This document shows, one piece after another, positions 49,622 to 58,967 of a DNA stretch of 64,000 nt. The notes beneath the pieces are model-generated. The model saw only the letters and a program-made list of their open reading frames with translations. It was not told where the DNA came from and did no database searches. Position 1 is the stretch's first letter. Each line of letters starts with the position of its first letter. The position numbers and the translations under genes were made by a program. The DNA is from Candidatus Bathyarchaeota archaeon (GTDB taxonomy: Archaea > Thermoproteota > Bathyarchaeia > TCS64): assembly GCA_020346605.1 (NCBI GenBank), contig CP070784.1, forward strand, positions 812,881-876,880, written 5' to 3'.

Positions 49622-50860
49622 ATGACGGAACATGACTGGGGTAGCGAGAGATACGTCTCGGACCAGTTCAAACGATACTACACCTCGGGTGCCAGCAAGG
49701 TCGAGGCACCTCCCCAGATACAACAGAGGGAGTTTGGTTTCCTCTCGTTCGGCGGCAGGACTATGTTCCGCCACATAGGCTTCGGAGACACCCAGGAGAT
49801 CAGGGGCTACCTCATGGACTACAACCCGGCCCACGCCTACTTCTCGGCTGCGTACTACAAGGACCCTCGAGCTGCAATGGAGAACAAGGGCTGGCTAGGA
49901 GCTGACCTCGTATTCGACATAGACGCCGACCACTTCGATCTGCCGTGCCAGAAGGAGCACGATAGGTGGACTTGCAGGACCTGCGGTAAGGAGGGGATGG
50001 GCCACCCACTGGAGCTGTGCCCAAGCTGTGGCAAGGCCTCTTTCGAAGAGGAGAACTGGCTCTGCGAGAGGTGCCTAGAGGCCGCTAAATACGAGGCCCA
50101 GAAGCTCATAGACATCCTCGTCCAGGACTTCGGCTTTTCCCAGTCCCAGGAACTCAGCGTGAACTTCTCGGGCAACAGGGGATACCACGTCCACGTAAGA
50201 AGCCCTGCCGTGAAGGAGCTAAACCAGATGACTCGAAGGGAGGTGGTGGACTACATGCTGGGGATCGGCATCGAGGCAGAGCACCAGGGGTTCACTGCTA
50301 GGCCCGTCGGTGGAGGCTCCACCATCACGGAGGACGGTTGGAGAATGCGATCCGCCAAGGCCCTCTACGACTTCCTCGCGAACACCACACCCGAAACGCT
50401 GAGGTCGCTGAAGCTGAGGGCCCCCACCATCGAGAAGCTCCTAGGCAGCAGGGACGACATCCTCGGGATGCTGATGGAGAGACATCCCAGCGGTATCTTC
50501 AAGTACATGAACAGGAAGCTACTCGACCAGCTCATCGCTGCAGCGGTGAAGGAGCAGGCGGCCGCCATTGACACTGTGGTCACCACCGACCTCCGCCGCC
50601 TGATAAGGCTGCCGAACACGCTCCACGGGAAGACAGGCTGGCTAGCCCAGAGAGTGCCGATAGACAACCTCGCCGACTACGACCCCCTCACGGAGGCCAT
50701 CGCCTACAAGGACGGCACGGAGAAGATCCGCATCAGGAGAACACCAGAGATCGCCCTGGCCGGCGAGACCTACGGGCCCTTCGAGGACGAGGTGGTGGAG
50801 CTCCCCATGGCCGTCGCCATGTTCGTCCTCTGCAGGAAGGCGGGGAGGGTGGAGAGATGA
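49622..50860 (+). CDS. priS: DNA primase small (catalytic) subunit PriS
   Basis: Catalytic subunit of archaeo-eukaryotic primase, 412 residues from ATG 49622 (TTG 49607 is an in-frame alternative). The catalytic D-x-D is GADLVFDIDADHFD (about 90–103). A zinc motif follows, CRTCGKEGMGHPLELCPSCG, with an added CERC. VNFSGNRGYHVHVRSPAVKE is the S-G-x-x-G-x-H motif, and RLIRLPNTLHGKTGWLAQRV contains the last conserved block. The stop overlaps the GINS gene by 4 bp, implying coupled translation. Confidence 0.96.
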   Translation: MTEHDWGSERYVSDQFKRYYTSGASKVEAPPQIQQREFGFLSFGGRTMFRHIGFGDTQEIRGYLMDYNPAHAYFSAAYYKDPRAAMENKGWLGADLVFDIDADHFDLPCQKEHDRWTCRTCGKEGMGHPLELCPSCGKASFEEENWLCERCLEAAKYEAQKLIDILVQDFGFSQSQELSVNFSGNRGYHVHVRSPAVKELNQMTRREVVDYMLGIGIEAEHQGFTARPVGGGSTITEDGWRMRSAKALYDFLANTTPETLRSLKLRAPTIEKLLGSRDDILGMLMERHPSGIFKYMNRKLLDQLIAAAVKEQAAAIDTVVTTDLRRLIRLPNTLHGKTGWLAQRVPIDNLADYDPLTEAIAYKDGTEKIRIRRTPEIALAGETYGPFEDEVVELPMAVAMFVLCRKAGRVER

Positions 50861-51423
50861 TGGGCAGATACGACACGCTCCACAAAGCCTGGATGGCGGA
50901 GAGGCATAATACCGACCTACAGACCCTGCCAGAGGGCTTCTACACCGAGATGACTGAGTACGTCACCCAACTCCGCGAACAATCGGAGACAATCGAAGAG
51001 TCCTCGATAAAGAGGCGGATCTCGGAGAAGGAACACGAGAACGCCGAGAGCATGTTCGGAGAACTCTCCCGGCTAAGGCTTCGGAAGATAGTTGAAGCCG
51101 AACTAGACGGCACGGCCATCGCGGGCTCCGCCCTTACGAGGGAGGAGAAAACCCTCCACGCCGATGTACGCGCCCTCCTGTCGAGCCATCAGGACAGATT
51201 GAAAAGTATATTAAGGGGACCTGTGCCTCAGGTAGACGCAAAAACCCCGCCTAAGACGAGGTCAAGGGTGGTAAGGTTCCTCCAGCCGGTGCCCGCGATC
51301 ATGGGCATCGACATGAAGACCTATGGACCTTTCAAACCGGAGGACGTGGCCACGATTCCGGTGGAGAACGCTGAAAACCTAATAAGGCGGGGTATCGCAA
51401 AAGAGGTGGAGATTCGGGAATGA
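50857..51423 (+). CDS. GINS complex subunit (Gins51-like)
   Basis: Replication helicase accessory subunit of 188 residues. The N-terminal helical A-domain (1–115) has LPEGFYTEMTEYVTQLREQS and LRLRKIVEAELDG. The C-terminal B-domain is RFLQPVPAIMGIDMKTYGPF, followed by KPEDVATIPVENAENLIRRG, the typical small beta domain. This order (A then B) is that of Gins51. It overlaps both priS and rpl44e by 4 bp, so the three are translated as one unit. Confidence 0.88.
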   Translation: MMGRYDTLHKAWMAERHNTDLQTLPEGFYTEMTEYVTQLREQSETIEESSIKRRISEKEHENAESMFGELSRLRLRKIVEAELDGTAIAGSALTREEKTLHADVRALLSSHQDRLKSILRGPVPQVDAKTPPKTRSRVVRFLQPVPAIMGIDMKTYGPFKPEDVATIPVENAENLIRRGIAKEVEIRE

Positions 51424-51695
51424 AGATACCGCGGTCCATGAGGACATACTGCCCCCGGTGCAAGACCCACACCGAGTTCGCTGTCTCCCTCTACAAGGCA
51501 GGGAAGAGAATGGCAGCGAAGAAGGGGGAGAGGCACCAGAAAGTACGGAAGAGAGGCTACGGCGGGCAGAAATTCCCTGAGCAGCACAACCAGGCCAAGG
51601 TCACTAGGAAACAAACCCTCACTCTCGAGTGCAAGGAGTGCAACTACAAGCTCATGAGGAAGGGCATCAGGCTCAAGAAGGCGGAGGTAGCCTAA
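51420..51695 (+). CDS. rpl44e: 50S ribosomal protein L44e
   Basis: Zinc-binding ribosomal protein of 91 residues. [20 protein letters not shown] at the start and [18 protein letters not shown] at the end give the four cysteines; [20 protein letters not shown] lies between. The sequence is complete and canonical. It overlaps the GINS gene by 4 bp. Confidence 0.97.
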   Translation: MKIPRSMRTYCPRCKTHTEFAVSLYKAGKRMAAKKGERHQKVRKRGYGGQKFPEQHNQAKVTRKQTLTLECKECNYKLMRKGIRLKKAEVA

Positions 51696-51697
51696 CC

Positions 51698-51895
51698 ATG
51701 ACGGAGTGGGAGAACCTAATACCGCGCCCGACCTCCCGGTTCCTGAGGGTACGCTGCAGGACCTGCGAGAGCGAGCAGATAATTTTCAGCCACACAACCC
51801 GCGAGATCAAGTGCAGAACTTGCGACGACACGCTAGCCGAGCCCACGGGGGGCAAGGCCAAGATTAACGGCCCGGTCCTGGCAGTCCTAGGGTGA
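51698..51895 (+). CDS. rps27e: 30S ribosomal protein S27e
   Basis: Zinc-ribbon ribosomal protein of 65 residues from ATG 51698. [20 protein letters not shown] and [18 protein letters not shown] contain the C-x2-C pairs; the end [10 protein letters not shown] is typical. Two bp separate it from rpl44e. Confidence 0.96.
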   Translation: MTEWENLIPRPTSRFLRVRCRTCESEQIIFSHTTREIKCRTCDDTLAEPTGGKAKINGPVLAVLG

Positions 51896-51900
51896 GAGAT

Positions 51901-52692
51901 ATGAGCGCTGGACGTTCCGAGTGGCCCGAGGTCGGCGACCTCATCGTCGCGACCGTAGTCCGTACAGTGGGGCACGGCGCCTACGTCACCCTGGACGAGT
52001 ACGACAGGAAGGAAGGGTTACTCCACATATCCGAGATCTCATCTTCTTGGGTCCGGAACATCAGGAACCACGTCCGGGAGAGGCAGAAGGTCGTCCTCCA
52101 GGTGAATCGCGTCAACCCAGAACGGAACCAGATCGATCTCTCCCTCAGGCGGGTTACCCAGGACGACAGGAGGAAGAAGCTGGAGGAGTGGAAGAAAAAC
52201 CGGAAGGCCCAGACTCTCCTGAAAGCCGCTGCCGTAGCCCTCAAGATGGACGATGCGGCCGTCTACGAGAAGGCTGGAGCCAAGATCATCGAGCACTACG
52301 GCAGCCTCTACGAAGGGCTGGAGGCCTCTGTCAAGCGGGGCGTCGAAGCCCTCCACGAGGCTGGGGTGTCAAAAAAGATCTCCAAGGTCCTTGAAAAGGT
52401 CGCAAGGGACAAGATCGTCGTCAAGGTCGTCACCATCCAGGGGGTTCTTGAGATCAGCACAATGGAGTCCAGGGGCATCGAGGCGATAAGGGAGACCCTT
52501 CTCCAGACGAAGAAGGTGGCGGCCGAGAGTGAGGCAGAGGTGAACCTGTACAGTCTTGGAGCGCCTAAGTACAGGATCGAGGTCACTGCAGAAGACTACA
52601 GGAAGGCCGAGGCTGCCCTGGAGAAGATAATCTCCTACACTAACGACGCCTGGGCCAACCACGACGGCAATGTGGCCTTCACCCGGGAGTGA
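51901..52692 (+). CDS. eif2a: Translation initiation factor aIF2 alpha
   Basis: Subunit of the factor that brings initiator tRNA to the ribosome, 263 residues from ATG 51901. The S1 domain (8–90) is visible: GDLIVATVVRTVGHGAYVTL, EYDRKEGLLHISEISSSWVR, VVLQVNRVNPERNQIDLSLR. A helical middle domain (KKLEEWKKNRKAQTLLKAAA) and the C-terminal alpha-beta domain (APKYRIEVTAEDYRKAEAAL) follow. Full length. It overlaps the following open frame by 4 bp. Confidence 0.97.
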   Translation: MSAGRSEWPEVGDLIVATVVRTVGHGAYVTLDEYDRKEGLLHISEISSSWVRNIRNHVRERQKVVLQVNRVNPERNQIDLSLRRVTQDDRRKKLEEWKKNRKAQTLLKAAAVALKMDDAAVYEKAGAKIIEHYGSLYEGLEASVKRGVEALHEAGVSKKISKVLEKVARDKIVVKVVTIQGVLEISTMESRGIEAIRETLLQTKKVAAESEAEVNLYSLGAPKYRIEVTAEDYRKAEAALEKIISYTNDAWANHDGNVAFTRE

Positions 52693-52718
52693 CCGGGGGA
52701 ACGCCCTTGGTCTGGCTC

Positions 52719-52883
52719 ATGAGACAGTGTAAAATATGTGGACGGTACACACTTGACCAGGAGTCCTGTCCCTCGTGTGGAGGTCCAGTGCGGATCCCTC
52801 ATCCGGGGAAGTTCTCCATGGACGACCGCTATCGCGAGTACAGGTTGAAGATGCGCAGGATGGCGAGGAGAGAAAACCCGTAG
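52719..52883 (+). CDS. nop10: Box H/ACA RNP protein Nop10
   Basis: Small component of H/ACA pseudouridylation RNPs, 54 residues from ATG 52719; the frame is open from 52689. The zinc ribbon reads MRQCKICGRYTLDQESCPSC and the conserved tail PHPGKFSMDDRYREYRLKMR is a near-perfect match to the family. It ends the informational cluster. Confidence 0.95.
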   Translation: MRQCKICGRYTLDQESCPSCGGPVRIPHPGKFSMDDRYREYRLKMRRMARRENP

Positions 52884-53014
52884 CCGGATATTATTTTCAA
52901 ACACAAGGGGACGCATCTTGGCGATTTTGTAGTGAATATTAGTAAACTTCGACTTTCTCGGGGGAGTGAAAGATTTATGTTGTGTTGTGGTACTACTGAT
53001 AGGAGGAGATATCG

Positions 53015-53383
53015 ATGGCAAGGAGCTACGTAAAAGTATATGGTCCACCCGTTCTGAAGGCGATCAAGGCCCTCGAGGCTGTCGCCGTCGAGATGTCCAA
53101 GTCAACGAGCGTGAAGTTCAGCCACACATGCATTCCGTACCCTACGCGCATGCAGTCTGATAGGAACGACTGGGACAGTTACCTAAACAACATGAAGCAG
53201 AACTATGTTGACTGCTACGAGCCCGTGAAGATCATCAGCGATTCGCAGCAGATGCTCGGTGAGTACGACTTCTTCTACGAGTGGACTGAGGAGCCCACCA
53301 TGGACAAGATCGAGGGGCTCCTGGGAAAGATCGATGAAGCTCTCGACGGGATGGGCTGCAGCTACACGATGACGACCAAGTGA
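53015..53383 (+). CDS. Unrecognised 122-residue protein beside the Liv operon
   Basis: A soluble protein of 122 residues with no recognised domain. It starts MARSYVKVYGPPVLKAIKAL after AGGAGATATCG and has an alpha/beta pattern with three cysteines (SHTCIPYPTRMQ, VDCYEP, GMGCSYTM). The charged middle (DRNDWDSYLNNMKQNYVD) and the end EGLLGKIDEALDGMGCSYTM look like helices. Codon use is like the flanking genes. It converges with the Liv permease genes, so a functional tie is only positional. Function unknown. Confidence 0.7.
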   Translation: MARSYVKVYGPPVLKAIKALEAVAVEMSKSTSVKFSHTCIPYPTRMQSDRNDWDSYLNNMKQNYVDCYEPVKIISDSQQMLGEYDFFYEWTEEPTMDKIEGLLGKIDEALDGMGCSYTMTTK

Positions 53384-53478
53384 TCGAACCCACCTAATTC
53401 TTTTCTATTACCCGTTATTAGTAATACTCGTGACAAAACATAATTATTAGAAATATTATGGGAAAAAGGGTTGGGTTT

Positions 53479-53610
53479 TTATGACGCTTCCTCGGCCTGA
53501 AGGTGCTCCCTGAGGGCTCTGCGTTCCTTCAGTTCTTCGTAGACGATGAACGTCGGCATGATTACCCAGATCACGATCATCACCCAGAAGAAGATGGTGT
53601 CGTAGTCCAT
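53479..53610 (-). CDS. 43-residue membrane protein after livM
   Basis: Short gene [43 protein letters not shown]. It has one membrane helix (about 5–23) and a charged cytoplasmic helix. The ATG lies 2 bp after the livM stop, and GGGAGGTAG inside the livM end is its ribosome site, so it is coupled to livM translation. A partner peptide of the permease is a reasonable guess. Not in any family I recognise. Confidence 0.7.
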   Translation of the reverse strand: MDYDTIFFWVMIVIWVIMPTFIVYEELKERRALREHLQAEEAS

Positions 53611-53612
53611 CT

Positions 53613-54797
53613 CTAGCTACCTCCCTTACCGCGTAGGCGGTCCAGTATGCTGCCGCCAATTGCCTCTCTGGCCTTAGGGGCGGATCTCCAGTCCACGGGG
53701 ACCTCTTCCCTCACCAGCTGTCGGTAATTGATGCCTGGGATGTACAGCAGCTTCTCCGGGATGAGCCCGTTGGGCCTGTAGATCATGACGATCAGCAGCA
53801 GTATGCCTAAGAGCAGCCTCTCGAAGTAGGCGATGGGGAAGAACAGCAGCCTGTCGAACACCCACTTGTAGACGATGATTATCCGCCTGAGGGCCACGAT
53901 CAGCGTGGTTCCGAGGAACGTTCCCGCGTTGTTGCCCGGGCCTCCCATCATCAGCATCAGCCACGGCCAGTAGGTCCAGTAGGCCCTCTGGTAGTTGGCC
54001 TCGACGACGAAGGAGTAGTAGAACGCCAGCAGACATCCAGCGGTCGCGGTGATCCCTGAGGAGAACATCAGTATGTTCCTCCTTATTGAGACCACGTTCT
54101 TGCCCACGCTTCCCACGGTTACCTCGTTCTCCCTGATGGACCTCATCAGTCTCCCGTAGGGTGAGTTTAACATCGTCTTGAAGATGAAGAAGGATATGAG
54201 CCCTATGAACAGCGTCAGAGCGGCCATGATTACGGTCCTGTCACCTGGGTAGAAGGCGAAGACGTTGGGCACGAACATGCCCAGGGTTCCGCCGCTGATA
54301 CCAACAACGTTCCTGCCTATGATCTGCGAGGCATCGGCCATTGTGATGAGGGTGACCATCAGGTAGGTCGCCCTCAGCCTAATGGCGGGTACCGCGATGA
54401 TCCATCCAACTACAGCCCCGAGCAAGATGCACATCGCAATCGAGAACAGCAGGAGCGAGATGCAGAGAGCTGCATTGTCCTTGATATAGCCATTGGCGAG
54501 CACGCTCACGTTGATCTGGTTGTTGTAGACCCAGTCAAAGTCATTGTTATATTCTAGTAGCTCGACTCCTGCCTGCGCTACTACCCAGAACGTAAGTCTA
54601 GTTGTGATTGCGCTCACCGTGAAGCCGCCTATGATTACCTGAACTGCGCAGCCCATGTTGGGTATTCCCGCATTTCCGTATTGGAAGTTGATGGCCATGG
54701 CGACGATGACGAGGAGTCCGAAGAACATTGCGATGTCGACGATGAGCCTGGCGTTACCCGTAACAGCCCACGCGAGGCCTCCGATTAGATCCAACAT
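53613..54797 (-). CDS. livM: Branched-chain amino-acid-type ABC permease LivM
   Basis: Membrane permease of 394 residues. ATG 54797 has GAGGTGA 8 nt upstream; GTG 54809 is an alternative. It shows about ten helices. The EAA-like loop is [20 protein letters not shown], followed by GMGG-like loops ([20 protein letters not shown]) and the C-terminal [16 protein letters not shown], typical of LivM. An N-terminal extension of about 100 residues, including a loop with several Asn/Asp, precedes the permease core. It overlaps livH and precedes the 43-residue peptide gene. Confidence 0.93.
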   Translation of the reverse strand: MLDLIGGLAWAVTGNARLIVDIAMFFGLLVIVAMAINFQYGNAGIPNMGCAVQVIIGGFTVSAITTRLTFWVVAQAGVELLEYNNDFDWVYNNQINVSVLANGYIKDNAALCISLLLFSIAMCILLGAVVGWIIAVPAIRLRATYLMVTLITMADASQIIGRNVVGISGGTLGMFVPNVFAFYPGDRTVIMAALTLFIGLISFFIFKTMLNSPYGRLMRSIRENEVTVGSVGKNVVSIRRNILMFSSGITATAGCLLAFYYSFVVEANYQRAYWTYWPWLMLMMGGPGNNAGTFLGTTLIVALRRIIIVYKWVFDRLLFFPIAYFERLLLGILLLIVMIYRPNGLIPEKLLYIPGINYRQLVREEVPVDWRSAPKAREAIGGSILDRLRGKGGS

Positions 54798-54801
54798 CTC
54801 A

Positions 54802-55755
54802 TCAGTCACCTCTGCCTATTGCTTTCAGGAATCTCTCGCCTGTCTTCGTCGCGGCGAATTTGTTGTAGAATCCCTGCAGGCCATTGGGTTCTATGATTAG
54901 TACCAAGACCAGAGTTAACATCGGTATCAAAGGCCTGTATTCACCGACCCAGGTGCCTATCGACTGCTGCAGCTGGAATGTCAGAAGGATTTCTAGGAGG
55001 CCGATGCTGAAGCCTCCGATTATGGCTCCGTACATGTTTGTGAATCCGCCGAGAAGGCTACCCGCCATGATACTCGTCTGCATTCCGCCAGCCGTGGCTG
55101 CGCTAGATGCGAACCACATTGGCACCATCGCACCAGCCAGGCCTGCGAGACCCCCCGTCAGGAACCATGCAAAAGTCTGAATTCTGTTCACGTTGATGCC
55201 CAAGACGGCAGACAGTTCAGTGTCCTCAGAGGTCGCTCTCATGGCGATCCCGATCCTCGTCTTTGTCAGCATCCAGTGCAAGACTACAATTGCGACAATG
55301 CTAGAGCCGAGTGATACGTAGAATATTCCTGGCGTGTCGAAAAGCACAAAGTCCGTTCTTTTCAACAGGAATCCAGTGGTGTACCTCCCGGTCATAGCCC
55401 TCAGCCAGTAAGAGAACACCCACAAGGAAGCTTGCAGGAATATCTGTATGGCCAGAGTGGCGATGGTCATCACGATGGCGCCACCGCCCAGATTTGCGAG
55501 CACGTTTATGACGAGCACGTAAACCATGACGCTGAAGACGCCGCAGAAGAGGAAGGCGAACGGGAAGCCATAGTAGGGTGAGATGTTGAAAACCCTATCG
55601 CATATCCATGCAGTGAATATGCCTATTCCAGCGTATGTACCGTGGGCGAAGTTGGGTATCTTTGCAGTGAGGTAGGTCAGGGTGAAGCCGACGCTTAGGA
55701 TTGTCAGCTCGCATGCGTATACTATTGCAGCCATCCAAAGTGCGTTAATTAGCAT
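54802..55755 (-). CDS. livH: Branched-chain amino-acid-type ABC permease LivH
   Basis: Membrane permease of 317 residues with about eight helices. The N-terminal block LSVGFTLTYLTAKIPNFAHG, TYAGIGIFTA is the LivH hallmark. The coupling loop is AMRATSEDTELSAVLGINVN followed by RIQTFAWFLTGGLAGLAGAM, and GSLLGGFTNMYGAIIGGFSI and EPNGLQGFYNKFAATKTGER close it. It heads the minus-strand unit livH–livM–small peptide, divergent from the binding-protein gene. Confidence 0.95.
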   Translation of the reverse strand: MLINALWMAAIVYACELTILSVGFTLTYLTAKIPNFAHGTYAGIGIFTAWICDRVFNISPYYGFPFAFLFCGVFSVMVYVLVINVLANLGGGAIVMTIATLAIQIFLQASLWVFSYWLRAMTGRYTTGFLLKRTDFVLFDTPGIFYVSLGSSIVAIVVLHWMLTKTRIGIAMRATSEDTELSAVLGINVNRIQTFAWFLTGGLAGLAGAMVPMWFASSAATAGGMQTSIMAGSLLGGFTNMYGAIIGGFSIGLLEILLTFQLQQSIGTWVGEYRPLIPMLTLVLVLIIEPNGLQGFYNKFAATKTGERFLKAIGRGD

Positions 55756-55907
55756 TTTGATCCGTTATTGTGTGCTCGTACAGTATTAATAATACTTTCG
55801 AGACGCTCATGGATATTAATACCCGAAATAAAAGAATGCTGAAACTTATGCATTAGATATCATTAATGGTTTACTAGATATAACTGATAATTTCGCTACG
55901 AAACAAG

Positions 55908-55917
55908 TTTTATATAG
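55908..55917 (+). promoter_or_regulatory. TATA box of the binding-protein gene
   Basis: TTTTATATAG is a good archaeal TATA box, with AAGGTGA at the ribosome site 41–47 nt downstream. A leftward promoter for livH must lie in the same AT-rich 200-bp gap. Confidence 0.6.
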
Positions 55918-55964
55918 TCTAGATTGGGATATAAAAATTTGCAAAAAAGTGCAAGGTGAAACAA

Positions 55965-57299
55965 ATGGAAAAGAATTCAACAATGATGATGGCAGTTCTA
56001 CTTGTCGTAGGTCTAGTCATCGGTGGAGGCGTCGGCTACTTCATGGCTCCGAAGGAGGCAGCTGGAGAAGGCGAAACGATAACCATTACACAGGATGTAC
56101 TTCCAATGGAAGACTACACCGTTCGTATCGCCAACCTGATGTCGGGCACTACCTCCCTTGAGACCGGTGTGCCATGGGCTGAGGAGGTCATCGAGCCGGC
56201 ACTCGCCGACTATGTAGAGGAACTAGGCTACGATGTCACATACACTCTGCTCTGCGATCAGGCTGAATCTCAGGCGGCCGTGCACCTTGAGAAGGTCCAG
56301 TCCTTCAAGGCGATGGACGTTAAGATCATCCACGGTGGCGGCTGGTCCTCAATGGCTCAGGCTGCTCTGTCGTACGTGAACGAAAACAATGTCCTGCTGT
56401 GGAGCTCCTCATCCACCTCCCCGGTGCTGAGGATCGCCAACGACAACCTGTTCAGGATGTGCCCCGACGACACGATCCAGGCTCCAGCTATCTGTGCTGC
56501 TTTGGACTCGTGGGGAGTTAAGGGCATCGTATTCATCCACAGGGCCGACGCATGGGCGGACGGCATCTACAACCAAATGATACCCATACTTGAAGAAATG
56601 GACATCGAGGTCGGCGACAGAGTCAGGTATGCTGGTGAGGTAACCGAGTTCAGCAGCTACCTAGCCACAGCTGACATAAAGATCGGTGAACTTATCGATA
56701 AGTACGGTGCTGAACACGTCGCAATCGAGATCATCTCCTTCTCTGAGGCGACTACAATGATCACTCAGGCCATCGACTACCCGAACCTTTGGAGCGTCTT
56801 ATGGTTCGGTTCAGATGGTACGGCGATGGGTTCCACCACTCGTGACGAGGCTCCAGAACAGGCTGTCCATCTAAGGATATTGAGCACATACGCCAGCCCA
56901 CCCTACAAGGGTCCGATCTTCTACCACCTGATGGACGAGAGCATGAGGATCTCCGACACTCCCGTCGGATATTACACTCTGGCGGCGTACGACCTCTACC
57001 ACAACATTGTAGAGACCACACTGATGAGCCAGAGCGAGGACCCGAGGGACGTGATACCGCTGATCCCTGACACGTGCTACCGAACATGGGGTGTCAGCGG
57101 GTGGACCGAGCTCAACGACGGCGGCGACCGTGCCAGATCTGACTACGACGTCTGGGGATACGGCAATGATGAAACTGGTACCATCGCAATCACGAAATTC
57201 GCTCACTACTACTCTGCAGACGACAGCGTAGCATGGCCAGCCATAGCTGAATCCGTAGACGAAAGGCCCATCGAAGGACTAACTCCACCAGGAAAGTAG
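55965..57299 (+). CDS. Branched-chain amino-acid-type ABC substrate-binding protein
   Basis: Extracytoplasmic binding protein of 444 residues from ATG 55965, 5 nt after AAGGTGA. Residues 6–25 (MMMAVLLVVGLVIGGGVGYF) form an N-terminal anchor. The type I binding fold follows: VRIANLMSGTTSLETGVPWA, KIIHGGGWSSMAQAALSYVN, and the C-terminal TCYRTWGVSGWTELND, near-identical in style to that of the orphan protein at 17090. It supplies ligand to LivH/LivM. The ATPase genes follow after a terminator-like T-run, perhaps as a weaker read-through transcript. Confidence 0.93.
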   Translation: MEKNSTMMMAVLLVVGLVIGGGVGYFMAPKEAAGEGETITITQDVLPMEDYTVRIANLMSGTTSLETGVPWAEEVIEPALADYVEELGYDVTYTLLCDQAESQAAVHLEKVQSFKAMDVKIIHGGGWSSMAQAALSYVNENNVLLWSSSSTSPVLRIANDNLFRMCPDDTIQAPAICAALDSWGVKGIVFIHRADAWADGIYNQMIPILEEMDIEVGDRVRYAGEVTEFSSYLATADIKIGELIDKYGAEHVAIEIISFSEATTMITQAIDYPNLWSVLWFGSDGTAMGSTTRDEAPEQAVHLRILSTYASPPYKGPIFYHLMDESMRISDTPVGYYTLAAYDLYHNIVETTLMSQSEDPRDVIPLIPDTCYRTWGVSGWTELNDGGDRARSDYDVWGYGNDETGTIAITKFAHYYSADDSVAWPAIAESVDERPIEGLTPPGK

Positions 57300-57314
57300 A
57301 ACCCTTCATATTCC

Positions 57315-57322
57315 TTTTTTTA
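57315..57322 (+). terminator. T-run after the binding-protein gene
   Basis: Seven T in a row in TTCCTTTTTTTA, 16 nt after the stop; archaeal transcription often ends at such runs. A binding protein made in excess over the ATPases would fit. Confidence 0.5.
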
Positions 57323-57415
57323 CATTAAACGACCCTTCCAAGTCGTATTAATGATATCCCGGCGACCTCGGAAATGTTTTAAACAGCATGGTAATTACTA
57401 GGTTAGTTGATACCG

Positions 57416-58174
57416 ATGTCAGAGATACTAAGACTTGATAGTGTAAGGAAATATTTCGGTAAGTTTGCAGCGGTCGACGGTATCAGCTTCGGAATGAAGG
57501 AGGGTGGAATCTACCTTCTCGTCGGTCCCAACGGCTGCGGCAAGTCCACACTCGTCAACTGCGTCTCGGGTTTATTCCACCCTGAAGAGGGGAATATCTA
57601 TTACCGAAATGCAGATGTCACGAACGAGGAAATGTTCAAGATCTCAAGGCGAGGCCTCGTCAGAACCTTCCAAATCGCTTCGCCGTTCCTCAGACTCACG
57701 ACGCTGGAGAACATGCTGGTAGCGCTTCCGGACAACGCTGGGGAGAACATCTTCCTCTCGATGTTCAAGCCGACTTGGCAGGAAAGCGAGGTCAACGCCG
57801 TCAGGCGGGCTGCCGAGCTCCTCCGCGTGCTGGGCCTCAGGCATGTCTGGAACATGCCAGCTAGGACCCTCAGCGGCGGTGAGCTGAAGCTCCTCGAGAT
57901 CGGTCGGGCCCTGATGTGTGGTGCAGAGACAATACTTCTGGACGAGCCGGTGGGTAGCATCGACCCGAAGCTCTGCCATCAGATCTTCAGCCACGTCCTC
58001 AGACTCAGGGATGAGTTGGGCCTCACGTTCCTCGTAATCGAGCACAGGCTTGAAGTGGCCGCGCAGTACGCCGACCACGTCTTCGCCATGGACAGGGGTC
58101 AGCTGGTCACCGAGGGAACTGCAGAGGAGGTCTTCGAGGACCCGAGGGTAATAACGGCGTACCTGGGTGAGTGA
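57416..58174 (+). CDS. livG: Branched-chain amino-acid-type ABC ATPase LivG
   Basis: Cytoplasmic ATPase of 252 residues. Walker A is VGPNGCGKSTLVNCVSGL (about 33–50), the Q-loop lies in VRTFQIASPFLRLTTLENML, the signature is TLSGGELKLLEIGRALM (about 148–164), Walker B is TILLDEPVGSID, and the H-loop is VIEHRLEVA. The SIDP-type D-loop (GSIDPKL) and the long helix before the signature fit LivG. Start ATG 57416; livF follows with only 1 bp between (stop ends 58174, ATG 58176). Confidence 0.95.
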   Translation: MSEILRLDSVRKYFGKFAAVDGISFGMKEGGIYLLVGPNGCGKSTLVNCVSGLFHPEEGNIYYRNADVTNEEMFKISRRGLVRTFQIASPFLRLTTLENMLVALPDNAGENIFLSMFKPTWQESEVNAVRRAAELLRVLGLRHVWNMPARTLSGGELKLLEIGRALMCGAETILLDEPVGSIDPKLCHQIFSHVLRLRDELGLTFLVIEHRLEVAAQYADHVFAMDRGQLVTEGTAEEVFEDPRVITAYLGE

Positions 58175-58175
58175 A

Positions 58176-58928
58176 ATGTCCGAATACATATTGGAGACCA
58201 AGGGCCTGAACGTTGGTTACGGACCGATCCACGTCATCTACGATCTGGACTTTAAGGCAAAGGACGGCGAGGTCACTATCATCGTAGGCCCCAACGGCGT
58301 CGGGAAGACGACGCTCCTCAAGGCCATCATGGGCCTCGCCACCGTATACTCTGGGGAGGTCTACTTCGAGGGAGAGGAGATCACCAGGGACAAGCCCTTC
58401 GAGAGGACCGTGAAGGGGATCGGATACATGCCGCAGACTGGCAACATCTTCAGCCGCCTCTCAGTCGAGGACAACCTCAGGATGGCCGCCTACACCATGA
58501 AGGACAAGGACTTCATCGCGGAGAAAAGGGAGATGGTTATGAATCTCTTCCCGGTGCTGAAGGACTTCCTGCCGAGGGCTGCCGGTACGCTGAGCGGAGG
58601 AGAGCGCCAGATGCTCGCCGAGAGCATGGTCCTCATGAGGGACCCCAAGGTGATGCTGGTGGACGAGCCGACGGCCGGGCTGATGCCCAAGCTCGTGACG
58701 GACGTCCTGAAAAAGCTAAGGGAGATGGCGGAGACCACGGGCCTCCCCATCGTCATCGTCGAGCAGAGAGCCCGCAGGGCCCTAGAACTGGGCGACCACG
58801 CCTACATGATGCGTGGAGGCACGTTCACCTACGAGGGGAGCGCCACAGAACTACTGAACCACCCGCAGCTAACGGAGATGTACCTCGGCGCCGTCGAGGT
58901 CCACGACCTGAAGACTGTCAGAGAATAG
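58176..58928 (+). CDS. livF: Branched-chain amino-acid-type ABC ATPase LivF
   Basis: Second ATPase, 250 residues. Walker A is VGPNGVGKTTLLKAIMGL, the Q-loop IGYMPQTGNIFSRLSVEDNL, signature TLSGGERQMLAESMVLM, Walker B VMLVDEPTAGL, and the H-position reads VIVEQRARRALE, with Gln–Arg where most ABC proteins have His, as is usual in LivF. The end ATELLNHPQLTEMYLGAV is also typical. It completes the importer with livG, livH and livM. Confidence 0.95.
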   Translation: MSEYILETKGLNVGYGPIHVIYDLDFKAKDGEVTIIVGPNGVGKTTLLKAIMGLATVYSGEVYFEGEEITRDKPFERTVKGIGYMPQTGNIFSRLSVEDNLRMAAYTMKDKDFIAEKREMVMNLFPVLKDFLPRAAGTLSGGERQMLAESMVLMRDPKVMLVDEPTAGLMPKLVTDVLKKLREMAETTGLPIVIVEQRARRALELGDHAYMMRGGTFTYEGSATELLNHPQLTEMYLGAVEVHDLKTVRE

Positions 58929-58967
58929 AACCCAATTATATCTTCCTTTTTCTATCTTTCAAAGAAT

